Positions 10,216 through 22,068 of a DNA stretch of 64,000 nt are shown here, piece after piece. Source of the stretch: Branchinecta lynchi (lineage: Eukaryota; Arthropoda; Branchiopoda; Anostraca; Branchinectidae); NCBI GenBank assembly GCA_023053575.1, contig JAKZAP010000009.1:18333869-18397868 (forward strand), in the 5' to 3' direction. How positions within the stretch are numbered: the first letter of the stretch is position 1; each line of letters begins with the position of its first letter. Made by a program: the position numbers and the translations under genes. The notes below the pieces were generated by a model. It ran no database searches. It was given only the letters and a program-made list of their open reading frames with translations, and was not told the origin of the DNA.

Positions 10216-12540
10216 GCGCACTTTTCAGTTTGAAAGATGGCACGACAAACAAGAAGAAAACGGAATTTTCTTTCATGGAAGGGAACAAAATGAGTTTAAC
10301 AGCGGGAGGTAAAGGACTTTTGATTTAGATTCCCGAGTTAACAGATACTTATCGGCGTATGATGACAATTATGAGCCTGTTAATGGTAGAAATGTTGCCA
10401 ACTAGTTCAATAATACTTTTCTAACAGAGTTGTGCAAGATGTTAATTGCTTTTTTAAAGAAAAAATTAGTATTTTCTACTTTTGATTGGCTATGACGCTT
10501 TATGCAAAACCAGCCAATAGAAAGCATAATTCGCTTTTGTAACAAGAGTGTGAAGACTTTAAGCTGTAATATCTTTTCAAACACCTATGCGAAAACTGTA
10601 ATCATACAATAAAAAAAAAGTTAGGATACCTTTTCCAGCCAATTGCAGGTTCACAAACGCTTTCACATAAGACGTGTTCTCGACGTTCCCTGAAGTCTCC
10701 GCTTAACTCTACGTTCACACAGAGGAGTCGGGTGCGGAACTACATTTTCGCTGTAGTTTTGTAGCAGCTACAAAATCGCAACAGGGTTCCCACAGGACGA
10801 TTGGGTTCAGCTACAAAAGGTGGCAAATAATTCAAAATAACAAAATGCGGGTTTTACTCATTAGTCTGGGACCGAAGACAGTACGATAATAAAAATATGA
10901 AAACTAAATTCTCAATCTCGGGTTACGGTTCTGACGATGGATTGCGGGTCTATCCACCACTCGACCTGAGTCAAGGGTGGATAGTTGAATCAAGCGAGGG
11001 CCAAAGAAGTCATAAAGTTGACCATCTACAAATGTCATCTTGAACTCTTGAGCCGTGTTAGACTCACCAACTGTCATCCACCTATGTTATCCTAAAATTG
11101 TCAATAGTATTCTTCCCGGAAAATGACGCCATTCTCAACGGAAATTTAATTTTTCGTCGAACAAATCGAACGACAACAGACAAACGATTTCCATCATCGC
11201 TAGAACTTCGACAGACATCATAAAACGAAAAAGTAGTAACTACGACTACAGCTTTAAATAAAACAACAACAGCGCTACACCGTAGTTGAATAAAACGACA
11301 TCTACGGCTGGTCGTTGATAATAATAGATAACTGTTGATTAATCGAACGTGGCTTTGGAATTCCTGTTTGTATTGTTAGCCTACTACGACCAGCTAACCT
11401 ACTACGCTGATTCCGATTCTGACTTGCAAATATCCTTCTAAACACAAAGGGAAAAGCCCGTGATTCTTGAAAAAAACGTACATAATTTTTTGTTTCCGAA
11501 TATACTTTTTGTAATTTTGTGTACACCACTATAGGTATGATTGCACAGGATTTGAACTTATGCAGAAAAATCAGCCTAGTAGATGATGTTTGTAGAAATA
11601 GAAAAAAGTACACTCCTTCCGGGTGTCGAAAACTAAGCAAAGGGTCAGGTTTACTCATAAACTTGGAACAAAAACAGTATAATAACTTGAATGCTTAATT
11701 CCACGACTCCCCCTTGCAGTAGTCGATCATATGACTGTCTTCTATTCGATGTTACACAAGCTGTATTCCAATACCCATCTTAGTGCATCAGTAGGTTCAC
11801 TAAAGAGGCCTAAGCTTGCACCCACACTGAAAGCTGTAAAAGGCAAGCAACACTGACAAATCAAAAGCTGCGTCAGCTAATTGCAGTCACTTCAGCTCCC
11901 ATTTAGTATACTCATTAGTACACTTACACATTTGTCACTAGCTGTTCCTGTTGCCTTTTACTAGACAATGCGGTTGAAACTCTATTAACCGTTGTGATCT
12001 GAATCCAGTAAATGCTGTTGATCAGATACACTTAATTGAAACAGACCATCAGTACTAAAGTTGTCGGTACCTTCAGGGTCCGAGTTCATTATCTTATCTG
12101 TCTGCTCAGTAATTTCACTCTCGAAACCTAGAGCATGGCCATATATCATCAATGACAACTCAAGAAATAATTTCCAAACTGCCGACTAATTCCATTAATA
12201 CTTGCTGTAAACTGGAAGCAAGTGGCCATCAACTGACTCTTCACCAAATTTTAGATTGCTACGGTACCACATTCTGCTTAAACAGAACAAAAAACTTCTC
12301 ATTTATTCGAAGTTTGGTACACTCTACCACAATTTCAATCTGGTTCAGTTTCAATGTTCCTCAAATGGATTGTTCTTACATCTTTAATCTCTTCTTCGAG
12401 TGGTTTCAGCTTGAGAAGCTTCTTGATAAACAAATCATGATGTTTGGCCTCCTCACGCCAAAGAAAATCCTGCTGTTGTCGTTGTAGTCATTAAATAGGC
12501 TAGTTCCCTTTGGTGCCAATCACTTCTTTTCTAAGAAGCA
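10216..12540. other. No gene recognised
   Basis: AT-rich sequence with no coding signature. GTTCACACAGAGGAGTC near 10712 and CTACAAAATCGC near 10770 resemble motifs near 14330-14490 and may belong to one worn-out repeat family. The minus frame at 11302-11658 shows no motif. Confidence 0.4.
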
Positions 12541-12687
12541 TCACTGAGCTTGTCCAGGACTGTAGCCTCTGATAAGGGAAGAATATCTAGTGTTTGGAGC
12601 AAACTGCAAAATGTTCAGTAAGGCTTCTCCTTTCTGACTGTCTGCAAACCAGAGCTGCTCCTTGGCTAGTTGATCCGTCCAACATCC
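12541..12687 (-). pseudogene. Exon-like block related to 23232-23374
   Basis: On the minus strand the sequence after ...CATTACAG encodes a peptide with MDQL-like WTDQLAKEQLWFADS and an end SSLIRGYSPGQAQ followed by a stop. The plus-strand block at 23232-23374 has the same layout: TTTACAG, then WMDQLTKKQVRIANS, then SSFIRGLSPGQAQ and a stop. Both the splice acceptor and the stop are conserved, so this is the last exon of a repeated spliced gene, probably carried by a transposon. Function unknown. Confidence 0.5.
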
Positions 12688-13182
12688 TGTAATGAAAATA
12701 ATATTTAAATCAGTAGCAACCACATTATTAGTTGATATTATCAAAAAACTTTGCAAGCACAGAGGAATTTTACTTTTAATAAAATTTAAATTAATGATAA
12801 CAGATGTTTAATGTATATTTACTTTAACTGGTATAATCAGTGGCAAACAAATGCAGTGGAAACTTTCAACAAAAACACAATAATGAACACCAAAGGGGAC
12901 GCAACCAGGTTAGCCTATGAGAATGAATTGTCTTGCCGGCAAACACATCGCTGCTGAGCTATGTGGCATAGCCTACAAACGCCTGACATGTCTGTATACA
13001 ATCTTCAGTAATTTAGCGTATACAAAATAAGGCTTTATCAATAAACTGATTAACAGTTAGACTAAAACAAACACAAATAGCAGCAAGAATAATGTTACCA
13101 CAACCAAAGGTCTCTGTTTATTATTTAGGTATAAATTCAGCCTATAGTCAACGTTGTTTGGTTTTCTTCTGCAGGAGGGGTA

Positions 13183-13484
13183 CCCGATGAAAAATTTATC
13201 TCAGAATAGTACTATGAAGTAATACGAAAAACTAGCATGCAGTACTAACGATGCTACTACATGCTTCTACTTCAAGGCTACCGTCTTACTGCATACTACT
13301 AAATGCTACTATTAGCAAGACTGGATGCTACTATGTCAAGACAGGATGCTACTAGATACTACTACATAAGACTGGACCAGTCTGAGGCACATTAAATTAT
13401 AGTACTCTTTGCTATTACATAGTTTTACATGCAAGTTTTGTGTACTACTACCATAACTACGCAGGCTACAAATTTTTCATCGGG
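13183..13484. mobile_element. MITE with CCCGATGAAAAATTT ends, copy 1
   Basis: A 302 bp element with inverted ends CCCGATGAAAAATTT / AAATTTTTCATCGGG and flanking TA on both sides, as for Tc1/mariner-type insertion. The interior is full of TACTAC/ATGCTACTA steps. A closely related copy is at 33755-34054. Confidence 0.75.
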
Positions 13485-14480
13485 TATCCAACCTCGAATT
13501 TATATGACCTCGAACTTGGAATGAAAACCTTACAAGGAAACTTCTCTACAGTCTAAAACAGGTCCTGGGTCAGTCAGGGTTTCCTTCTTGACAGTTAGTA
13601 CTTGACTGAAATTTCCTTCCATCCTTTTTAGGCCAGGTTCGAGGTTGTGTAAATTCGAGGTTGGACACCCCTCCTACAATTAGTTTTTCTAATTAAAAAA
13701 AATTTAAATAGTGTAACGTTGACCTAGAATCTAGTTGATCTGTTGACCCTTTGATTTAGGTTAGGGTAAACAATTCAGCCAGGAAATTTGCATAGAAAGT
13801 TGTGAATTAAAAAAAAAATCCTTATGCTACAAGTTTCACAGCTGGCTAGCTGCAGAGCTGGAAAATAAAAAAGGAAAAGGTGAACAGAGGACACCAGGCA
13901 CCAGGTAACTTCTGCAGGATCAGTCTCGCGCAAAGAATAGATTTTATCACAGCAGCTCACACACGACATGGCTCATACCTACAGTCTACAGCCCCTACAG
14001 CCCTACACGCATCCCTGTTGTAACCATACCCCAGCTAAGATGCTTCAAAATGACAAAATACATAATAAACCAGCTCTAAAGATGAATGATTTACAGTCAA
14101 CTTTCAGTATTTAGTAATACAGTATGTAAGCCATTCTAGCCTAGCTGTTGGTCTCACAAAGTGATCTTACCTTCCTTCCATCCGCAACTCTGAAGCAACT
14201 TTCTCCTGTGCTTTCAGGTAATTTAGGACCAGATGCCTCTGCTTATGTTTCTTACTACTCTTTCCATATATAACTGGCTGAAATTTGACAGCTAACATCA
14301 TTTTTTTCAAAAATTAAATCCACTTTCCAAGATTTTTGTGGCGCGATTTTGTAGCTGTAGTTGGATAAATCCAACTACAGCGATTCTCCGAAATATCGCA
14401 GCGAATTTGTAGCTTTGTGGCGCGAAATTTGTGGTCGACGAATAATCGGGCTATTCTGCGAATATTCGCGTCTGTGTGAA
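13485..14480. other. No gene recognised
   Basis: Mostly unique AT-rich sequence. Around 14330-14490 short words such as GTAGCTGTAGTTGG/CCAACTACAGC form a small hairpin, and GTGTGAACGTACAG resembles 10700-10720. No coding evidence. Confidence 0.35.
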
Positions 14481-14489
14481 CGTACAGTA

Positions 14490-14850
14490 AGGAGTAGCCG
14501 CGTTTTTGTTTGTCCCGGGGAACCACTCCCACTATTCTCCCGAGTCCCCACTGCCGGGGAATGCTCTGATTATCATCACCATCGTCAAAAAGGACTCCCT
14601 TTCATATTCGGAGGGTAATAAGTTTTTGCCAGTGTTTGTGCAATGTAAAATTAATTAAAAAGAATCAAAATAAACAAATCCCAAAATAAAGTGGATCTAG
14701 TAATTTCGTCAACTGCACAAAATACATTTTAGAAGCATTCTCCGTGCTCTCGTTGTTTTCCTAGGCGGAGTCCGCGTGGAGTGACTCCCTCTATTCTCGC
14801 CGTTCCCTTTGATTCCTCGAGGAGTCCTCGGGGAACGGCGAGAACACACT
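14490..14850. mobile_element. MITE family Z (GCCGTTCCCCGAGGACTCC ends), left-truncated copy
   Basis: It shares its interior with 46791-47211 and 47391-47703: GTTTTTGTTTGTCCCGGGG, ATTATCATCACCATC, AAAAGGACTCCCTTTCATA and ends in GGAGTCCTCGGGGAACGGCG. The outer left inverted repeat is missing here. Confidence 0.7.
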
Positions 14851-15137
14851 TTTAGGAACTCCCGTATCTCACAGTGTTAAGTTAGTTCGTTTATGCCCTT
14901 TTCTGTTTTCGGAAAAGTTCGATCACTTCGACCGTTTTTTACGGTTTTTATGTTTCCCTAAATTATATATAAATTATTTCCAGTTGAACGACCTTGGTTG
15001 TCGACCAAGGTACGCTCTTTTCTTGGCTTTTACCTCATGAATTTTATCTATTTACCCAATAACCCAATAAAACATGGATATCAAAGTGATGTTGTAAAGG
15101 TTAAAAGCAAAGCGATAACAAGAACAAGAATCGAGAC

Positions 15138-15369
15138 CAGGGGCACCACGAATAGGGGGGGGGGGAGGTTGTCCATTCAATTTGTGGAAATAGTCAAACG
15201 GATACAGTCAATACAAAAACAAAGTTTTCAATCTTCAAAACAGTCGATTTTCCGACAAACATGCATTATTCTTAAAAACTGTTGGTATCTAAAACAGTCG
15301 GTAAAACGACCAGCCAATCGGTAATTACCTTCCCCCTTCCCCGAAATATTTTGGCTGGTAATGCCTCTG
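15138..15369. mobile_element. hAT-like MITE (CAGGGGC...GCCTCTG)
   Basis: Inverted ends CAGGGGC / GCCTCTG, a G-run just inside the left end, and interior words of the TCAAAACAGTCGATTTTCCG type shared with 25514-25876. An 8 bp target duplication, ATCGAGAC (15130-15137) / ATCTAGAC (15370-15377), has one mismatch. Eight bases is the hAT size. Confidence 0.75.
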
Positions 15370-15377
15370 ATCTAGAC

Positions 15378-16594
15378 ACATAATTTTCCGATTGTAGTTT
15401 CCGATTGTAGGGTTTTCCGAAACTGAGTTGACGAATACATAGCCTCCGCAAAAAGTTCGAACTCAGGGTTCAAGGTCCATAAACGTTTATTGCAGAAACG
15501 TTTTTGCAACCTATACTTTGTTCAACGGATCTTAAAACAGTTCTCAAAACAGTTTCTTTTACAAAAACGTTTCACAGAAAATGTTACAAACTAGCCATCA
15601 AGCTGAAACTCTTTTTGTAAAAATGTTGAAGTGGGCAGATTTTTTATTTTTTTTTCAAGATATAGACCTTCAATTAAACCGAAAAGGAGTCATTTTGAGC
15701 CTTCATGACCATATCGTAGCAGAGGAGAACCAATAGAATTCGGCGACGCAAGTTCGTGAGAAAAAAAGACCAGGGTAACGTTTTTGTTTGAAGAGTTTTC
15801 CAGTTGCAAAATCGAACGAAAATAAATTTCCTTTTCTAGCGTTATATGTATTACATTGCCTTTACTCCCAGCACAGTCCACTATCTTTCAACCTGATCTA
15901 ACGATACATGCCTTTTCTAAAGCTCAGAAAGTAAAGCTGGGCAAACGGAATCCGTGTCATTTGCAACGTATTTCACAAAAAGAGGGGTATTTTACTTTAC
16001 AGTGTATGCAGAAGCCCCGGATGTCTGGGAATCTGGAAGGTGAAGCCTGGCTTTTAATCCTGCGTTGCGAACAGGTTGCTTAGCGTATCTTTTACACCTA
16101 AGCGAGAAGCTCTCACGCTGATTCGTATTGACGTTTTCTTTTCTCCGTTCTGCTGAATTTTGTTTCTTTCATCATTAGTAAGTTTTTCTTCATCATTATT
16201 AGGTTTGTAATTCTTCAAAAAACTTCCATTTCTCACTGCAAATTCTGATGCGTACGCGTAGACGCAACACACATTGCAACTTGGTTCTATCCTTGTGTTA
16301 CGTTTAAAGTCTTTGATTCATGTGGGCCGAGAAGGTGGGAGACCATCATTTTTCGATGGGTCGGATTTTTACGAACACACTGTTTCCTTTGTTTTCCCTA
16401 AAATCCTCACGGTAGCCAACGTTATCCACAAATACTTGAACACAATTTACTCCTGAACGGCAATCCGCCATTGCTAATGAACTATTCATTGATCTCCTGG
16501 CGCTGGTCAAAAGATTACTAGATCCTCCGAGAAGATCGAGTGGCGTGTAAGAGGATTAAAACAACTAAGTATATGACCATGTGGACGTTTAGAT
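15378..16594. other. No gene; a repeat shared with 63117-63230
   Basis: From about 16318 to 16425 (GCCGAGAAGGTGGGAGA, CATCATTTTTCGATG, CCTTTGTTTTCC, AAAATCCTCACG) the sequence matches 63117-63225. At 16031 TCTGGAAGGTGAAGCCTGGC is a solo end of repeat family Y. No protein gene is evident. Confidence 0.45.
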
Positions 16595-16705
16595 ATGTCG
16601 GAAGAAGAAATCATCGCAAGTTTGAATTTTTTGGTCTCGGAAGCTGAATATTCTTTCGCCCAATTTCAGAATCTTCAAGAAATCACTATAACGAATTTAG
16701 TATAA
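16595..16705 (+). CDS. Small open frame, unknown
   Basis: A 36-codon frame from ATG at 16595 to TAA at 16703. The peptide starts MSEEEIIASLNFLVSEAEYS and is more protein-like than surrounding frames, but no relative is recognised and there is no clear splice donor. It may be chance. Confidence 0.15.
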   Translation: MSEEEIIASLNFLVSEAEYSFAQFQNLQEITITNLV

Positions 16706-17079
16706 TTTACGGCGTTTGTTTATTGTGATCTAGTTTACATCCTCAATTCTTTGGGGGATTAACTTAATTAATTTTGAGGGATTAACAAGAAAAAACAGAA
16801 CACAAAATACTATTAAAGAAATCGATAATGCAAATAATTAGTTTAATTTTTCTACACGTTTTCCATATGCCTGCTACAATACAAACATTTCGTTCGATCC
16901 AGAGTCAAACTATGATTCCATCCTCCCCATGTAGGGCGCTTCCGACCCGCGCCGCTAGATGACCCAGCTTTCCGATCGAGTCGTGGCTTCATCTTGGGCT
17001 TTGAGTGGGGGGTGGGGTCTAGAGGTTGCAAGTGCTAGAATGAATATTCTTTGAGCCCAAGCTGACTCTGAAACATTTA

Positions 17080-17200
17080 TTCAATCAATGTTTACAACGG
17101 ATACGTCAGCTACGATTCTTCATCAGCGATATTTCGGCCCTTCTTGGCAAGGGTCCTCGTCCGGCTGTCAATCCTCTGGTTCAACTTCGGGGAAGGAAAC
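17080..17200. repeat. Fragment of the CCCTTCTTGGCAAGGG repeat family
   Basis: It contains ACGGATACGTCAGCT, then ATATTTCGGCCCTTCTTGG and CAAGGGTCCTCGTC. The same block recurs near 22410, 37830, 45130, 49090 and 49880, so this is one dispersed foldback family. Confidence 0.65.
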
Positions 17201-17254
17201 AAACCTGTAATCTGTATAGTGCTAGAATGCTTATGCTTATTTAACTCCTTTAAA

Positions 17255-17565
17255 TAGCATAGAATAGAATATAATAGAATATAATTTACCAAAGAGCCCG
17301 AGGGCCATGGCAACAAAAATTCTAAGAAACGCACTCACTTACATAGCTAACACGCAGCTCCTATTCTAAAAATCTCCTTCTATGCTCCATCGCAAGCCTC
17401 AAGAAACGTCCAAGTATTTTTACAGTAACAAAACACTCATCCTTCATCATCCTTACCATCCATTCTTCATTAAACACTCTCTCACCAAATACCTCCTTTC
17501 TCCATTCATTCAATTCCACACAATCACACATCAAATGTACTACGCTTTCGTCCTCATGACCAGTT
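17255..17565 (-). pseudogene. Retrotransposon N5 C-terminal fragment, copy 1
   Basis: The minus-strand frame ending at TAG 17361-17363 encodes a Cys/His segment (VVHLMCDCVELNEWR) and ends [14 protein letters not shown]. The plus-strand fragment at 46330-46526 has [15 protein letters not shown] and ends [14 protein letters not shown], so both are the same protein end. The 3' untranslated part holds GCCATGGCCCTCGGGCT and a (TATTC)n-like tail at 17258-17285. The Cys-rich end suggests a zinc-knuckle tail of an RT protein. Both copies are 5' truncated. Confidence 0.7.
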
Positions 17566-17689
17566 TCGGATATATAAATGTAGGTTATGCTGGATCTTTA
17601 CAATAATTATGAGAACAAATATCGTTTTCAATATCAATATTAACGTTTAGATATTCCAATATATCGATATCTGTTCCGATATCTTGCTA

Positions 17690-18669
17690 TCTTGGTATAA
17701 TTATTGATGAAAATCTATCGTATAAAGAACATTGTAATAGATCACGGGTTAAAGTTGCACAAGGAGTTGGTATAATGCGGAGGTTTCAGCATTTTTTCCC
17801 GTATGAAATTCTACGCCTGATTTATTTTGCTTTGATACACTCCCATCTTACGTACTGTCCCTTGATTTATTTGGCAACATTCAAATATCATGTGAAACCG
17901 ATACAGACTCTTCAAAACCGGGCTCTTCGAATTTTACAAAAACATTTACCATCCCCTTCTTCTTATCCTAACAAAACTAAAACTGAAACTCTATATTTGT
18001 TAACCAATATTTTGCCTGTTTCAGAATTATTCACTCTCCATTTTTTTTTTTATTTAAGGTAAAATACGACCGGTCGGAACTACCTTCGTACTTTCGTTCG
18101 AGTAATTTTTTCCCTGAGCAACCTGACCATTCTTATGAAACCCGTCATAAATGGAAAATGCAGCACCTTAAATTAACCACTGAGAGATCGCGGTTCTCAC
18201 CATATTTTTCAATCACAGGTTCATGGCATCTTTATTTACAATATATTGATATCAGTAAATCTCTTCCAAATATAAAAAAGCAACTTCATTCTATACTTAT
18301 AAATAAATTCAAGAATCATCGATACAAAAAAAAATTAAAGTAAACTTTTATTTGTTTGTTGTTGATATGTTTTGGTTGGGGTCCATATTAGTTGTCGGCC
18401 ATCGGTAACCCTCGCTTGCGCATTGGGTATTTTTTTTTGTGGGATTTCGGGTTGATCTTGCCGAGTGTCGGTGGGTTTGTGGGGCGGGTTCCCGTCTGGT
18501 GATGAGTCATGGAATTATTAACATTTATTTATGTAATTAGTTATAGGTAAAATATGTTTGTTATATATTGTAACGGGTTTTTGTCAATCGACCTTGTGTC
18601 CCCGGCTTGACCCTATTTATTTTGATTTTATACAGAAGTGTAAATTAAACCTTGAACCTTGAACCTTGA
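17690..18669 (+). mobile_element. Retrotransposon N1, 3' truncated copy
   Basis: It covers the C-terminal 200 residues or so of the N1 protein and its 3' end. YLGIIIDENLSYKEHC follows the RT domain, and a thumb/C-terminal region (17775-18062) then shifts frame and resumes to 18340, ending NHRYKKKLK. The 3' untranslated part ends with ACCTTGAACCTTGAACCTTGA at 18649-18669. Bases 17690-17960 align with 290-1 in reverse complement. Confidence 0.85.
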
Positions 18670-19364
18670 TATATCGATATCTCATTATCGATATCGAATA
18701 TCGCCCAACACTACTACTTGCCGTAAGAGCTATCTTCAATCTTACGGTATCTTAAACGTCTCTGTTTTCTATTACACAATATCACTAATATACTAGTCCC
18801 TGACAACCGCTGTCACACTTGGCTGATTCCTCGCTTTCACCCCAGACTCTGAATCAGCAGGCCTTAACTGACTTCATACTTATTTACGCATTTCGTAATC
18901 GTAAAGTTAAACCTCTCCTCGTGCAGCAGATTATTCCCCCAATCTCCCCCGAAACGCAAAATCCCTAGTCAAACATTTTATAATTGGCCTGACAAAATTC
19001 CCGCCACGACCGGCTATAAGTATCGGTCAAAAAGTTTTACAATCAATTTAAAATTTCATCGCATGTCAGCTAAATGATCGGGAATTTCCCTCGAAAAGAA
19101 ACATCGGGAGGAGGGGATGGAGAGGACTTGGCATATCAATGAGCTGCTGATTTGGAATATCGCCTGTATCGAATCCCGCTCAGATGCCGAATTTGACTAG
19201 AATTTGATAGGGAGAAATCGCGGACGGAATCAGTTGTCCAGAAAAGCTCTTTTCGTGGAATATCAATGAGTTCGGAAATCTACAGGAAATTCGGAAACAG
19301 ACGAAGGGGAAAGACTCCCTGGGAAACCAAGTTGGCTAAAAACAATACGCAGTGTTGGGAAAAA
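18670..19364. other. No gene recognised
   Basis: Starts with short ATATCGATATC palindromic steps (18668-18705, partly echoed at 17620-17690 on the other side of the N1 copy), then unique sequence without coding signs. Confidence 0.4.
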
Positions 19365-20943
19365 GCCAGGCTTCACCTTCCGGATTACCAGACGTCCGGA
19401 GCTTCCGCATAGTCAGCCAACACTTCCAGATTTTCATGATAGTGATGACATCCAGTTTTGCTTTCTTCAACATTTCCTAGATGTTCCTTTTGCATTTCAA
19501 ATATCTCTTGCATCCCGCAGTCACAACTGTCAATCACTTTCCCTTTCCTTCCTACATTTGCATATTTGTTCTGTCTCTCGAATGGATTGCCTCTATGGTA
19601 CCTTCCAGACATCCGGAATCTGGGATGTCCAACACCCCGGACTTCCAGACGTTTTTCGCCTGGCTTCACCTTCCAGATCCGCCTCGACGAAAACGACTGT
19701 ATGGAATCCGGAAGAACAAGACCAAAGGTTTCGATGGGATCCCAAAAATTCAATATCTGATCCAGAATTGGGTCTTGTCTTAGCCAGATCCAGTCATCGC
19801 CAGACTCCTTGAACATTTTTACAATTCAAATTCAGAAACAGATTAAGGCCAAATAGCTAATCATCTGAAAAAAACTTCCTGCCACTACCGCCAATTTCCC
19901 GATTTCGGCCAAACTCCAGAACTAATTGTCCGGCGAAAAAAAGAAAGCTCAAAAATGAACTCAGGGCATCTTCTTTCCCCAATAATGAACATCTAATCAA
20001 CTTCAAATACATATTTAACTTATAACAAATATTCCGACTCCAGCCGGATTCCGGTCGAACTATATGTCCGGGTAAAATATGATTGTCACACACGGATTCA
20101 GCATCTCTTCTTACTCCTACATCGGTTATCTAATCAACTAGAAATAAAACTTTAACTTCTACCAATTTTCCGGTTTTGGCCGGATTCCGGGCGAACTACT
20201 TGTCCGGATAGAAAATTGTTTTCACATAAGTGTTCAGCATGTCTTCTTTCCCTGAATTGAACATGTAATCAACTTCAACTAAAACTTTTAATTTTAACAA
20301 ACTTTCCGGTTTGGGCCGTATTCCGGGCGAACTACTTGTCCGTCGAGAAAATGGTTTTAACCACCGTGTTCAGCGTGTCTTCTTACCCCGAAATCGAACA
20401 TCTGATCAACTTAAAATAAAACTTTTACTTTCAACAAACTTTCCGGTTTTGGCCGGATTCCGGGCGAACTAATTGTCCGTTGAGAAAATGGTTTTCACCA
20501 TCGTCTTCAGCATGTCTTCCTACCCCTAAATCAAACATCTAATCTACTCAAAATAAAACTTTTACTTTTAACAAACTTTCCGGTTTTGGCCGGATTCCGG
20601 GCGAACTACTTGTTCGATGACAAAATGGTTTTCACCATCGTGTTCGGCATGTCTTCTTACCCCATAATCGACTATCACATTAGCTGTTTCAAAATATTTT
20701 GTTTGCCCCTTAATTTGAAACCCCTCCCCCACCCCTAAATGTAGGGCTACAAAGCCCATCTACGACCTTGACTGGTCCGACGACCCAACGAATCCTCACA
20801 CCAAGTTTCATCAAAATATCTCATTCCCTTCGAGAGTTATCGTGCTTACAGACGGACGGACAGACGGACAACTTTTGCGATGTCATAGGTATCCCTCCAC
20901 TTACGTTTTGGGATCCCAAAAATCTGGAAGGTGAAGCCTCGCT
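19365..20943. mobile_element. Repeat family Y, interrupted by PL1 copy B
   Basis: Ends GCCAGGCTTCACCTTCCGGA and, in reverse complement, GCGAGGCTTCACCTTCCAGA (17 of 20 identical). The interior contains TTCATGATAGTGATGACAT and TTCCAGACATCCGGAATCTG. Without the PL1 insertion it is about 370 bp. Related pieces lie at 36250-36360, 37160-37420 and 51000-51390. No target duplication was found. Confidence 0.6.
19716..20922 (+). mobile_element. Pearl-like element PL1, copy B
   Basis: Begins ACAAGACCAAAGG at 19716, contains about six core units with CCGGATTCCGG motifs, a short ACRG stretch (20848-20870), and ends TTTTGGGATCCCAAAAA. It is flanked by ATCCGGAAG / ATCTGGAAG, which could be a 9 bp target duplication or simply part of host repeat Y. 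Confidence 0.85.
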
Positions 20944-22068
20944 AAGAAACTGAATATAACGAAGAATAAGCCAAAAAAAACTCTCTATTTGATCCCATGC
21001 ACTGGCTACGGCTAACCCGATTCCTGACAAAACTGAGTCAGGAAGCTAGAGCTAGCTAGAGTAGCTACTTGCAAGTAGCTAGAGCTACTTGCTCATCTCT
21101 TCGCCGCTGCACGTTTGAGAGGAAAAGAGCGTAGCAGCCACGTGAAGTCACAATGGTATAAACCTAACAGTCTGTTTACTTTCTACTTTTCTTCTCCTCT
21201 ACTACGATGAGCTGTTTGTTATAAGCACTGTCCAAATAGGTGTAATAAGGTGAATAGCGCTATACGTGATGTTTACGTCTTAATACACACGCCTGTTCAA
21301 ATAGAACCCAAGATAGTCTGGGGTCCACTGAACCGAAGTCTTCTCCTTCTAAAAGTGGAGGGTCTTACTGGGGCAACACCTCTAGAGATCACAGGACCTC
21401 CCGTACGTTCTGTTACTCACGAAAGTTACCGGGATACAGCTTTTTGGTATATCGGACATGCTTTTCGAACCTCTTACACTCTAACTATTCTGCGGTTGCG
21501 GTTTGTGCTGTTACATCCGCGGTCCAACTTTCGACCAATCAAAAGCAAGCAGATGTAAACAAACATTCAAACATTTCTGAAGCAGCGTTGCCCCCTGTCG
21601 CAGAAATCTGCGGTTAATGACAGTTTTCACTTCTTCGACAGAGCAAGCCAAAATTCTACGACTGGTTCCTTACAAGTAAATATAAAAAGTAAGCAAAAAA
21701 TCTTTTGCGGCCAAAAGTCACATGTTCCAGACAAGAAAAAGTGGCAATAGTGTTTACAAACCAAGAATTCCAAGATATTTCACCTGAGAATTGGAGGATA
21801 TTAAGAAGAATGAACAGGTAAAAATCATTCAAGCAGAGCTGCAGTGTGGTTGTTCTTGAGTGTGGGTTAAGGCCTTTTAGGTAGTAGAAAGCTCCACTTG
21901 CTTATAGGCCCAGATTAAACAGCAAATAAGTTGGACTGTCGAGAGTTTAAGATTAGGCTATTCATGGTATGTATTGTTTTTTTTTTGAATGTTACAGAAC
22001 TGTTAGTCAGTCCATTATAAAAGCCTAATTTTTGGAGGCCGGAGGCTATGCTAAGTTACTGTCCCTGT
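20944..22068. other. No gene; fragment of Harbinger-like MITE P
   Basis: 21045-21095 holds nested AGCTAGCTAGAGTAGC-type palindromes. At 21222-21310 AAGCACTGTCCAAATAGG, GTAATAAGGTGAATAGCGC and ACACACGCCTGTTCAAATA match the left half of MITE P (27810-28353). The rest is unassigned. Confidence 0.5.

Noticed and set aside
19385..19816. 143-codon minus frame
   Set aside because: It spans the junction of repeat Y and PL1 copy B; neither repeat keeps this frame elsewhere.
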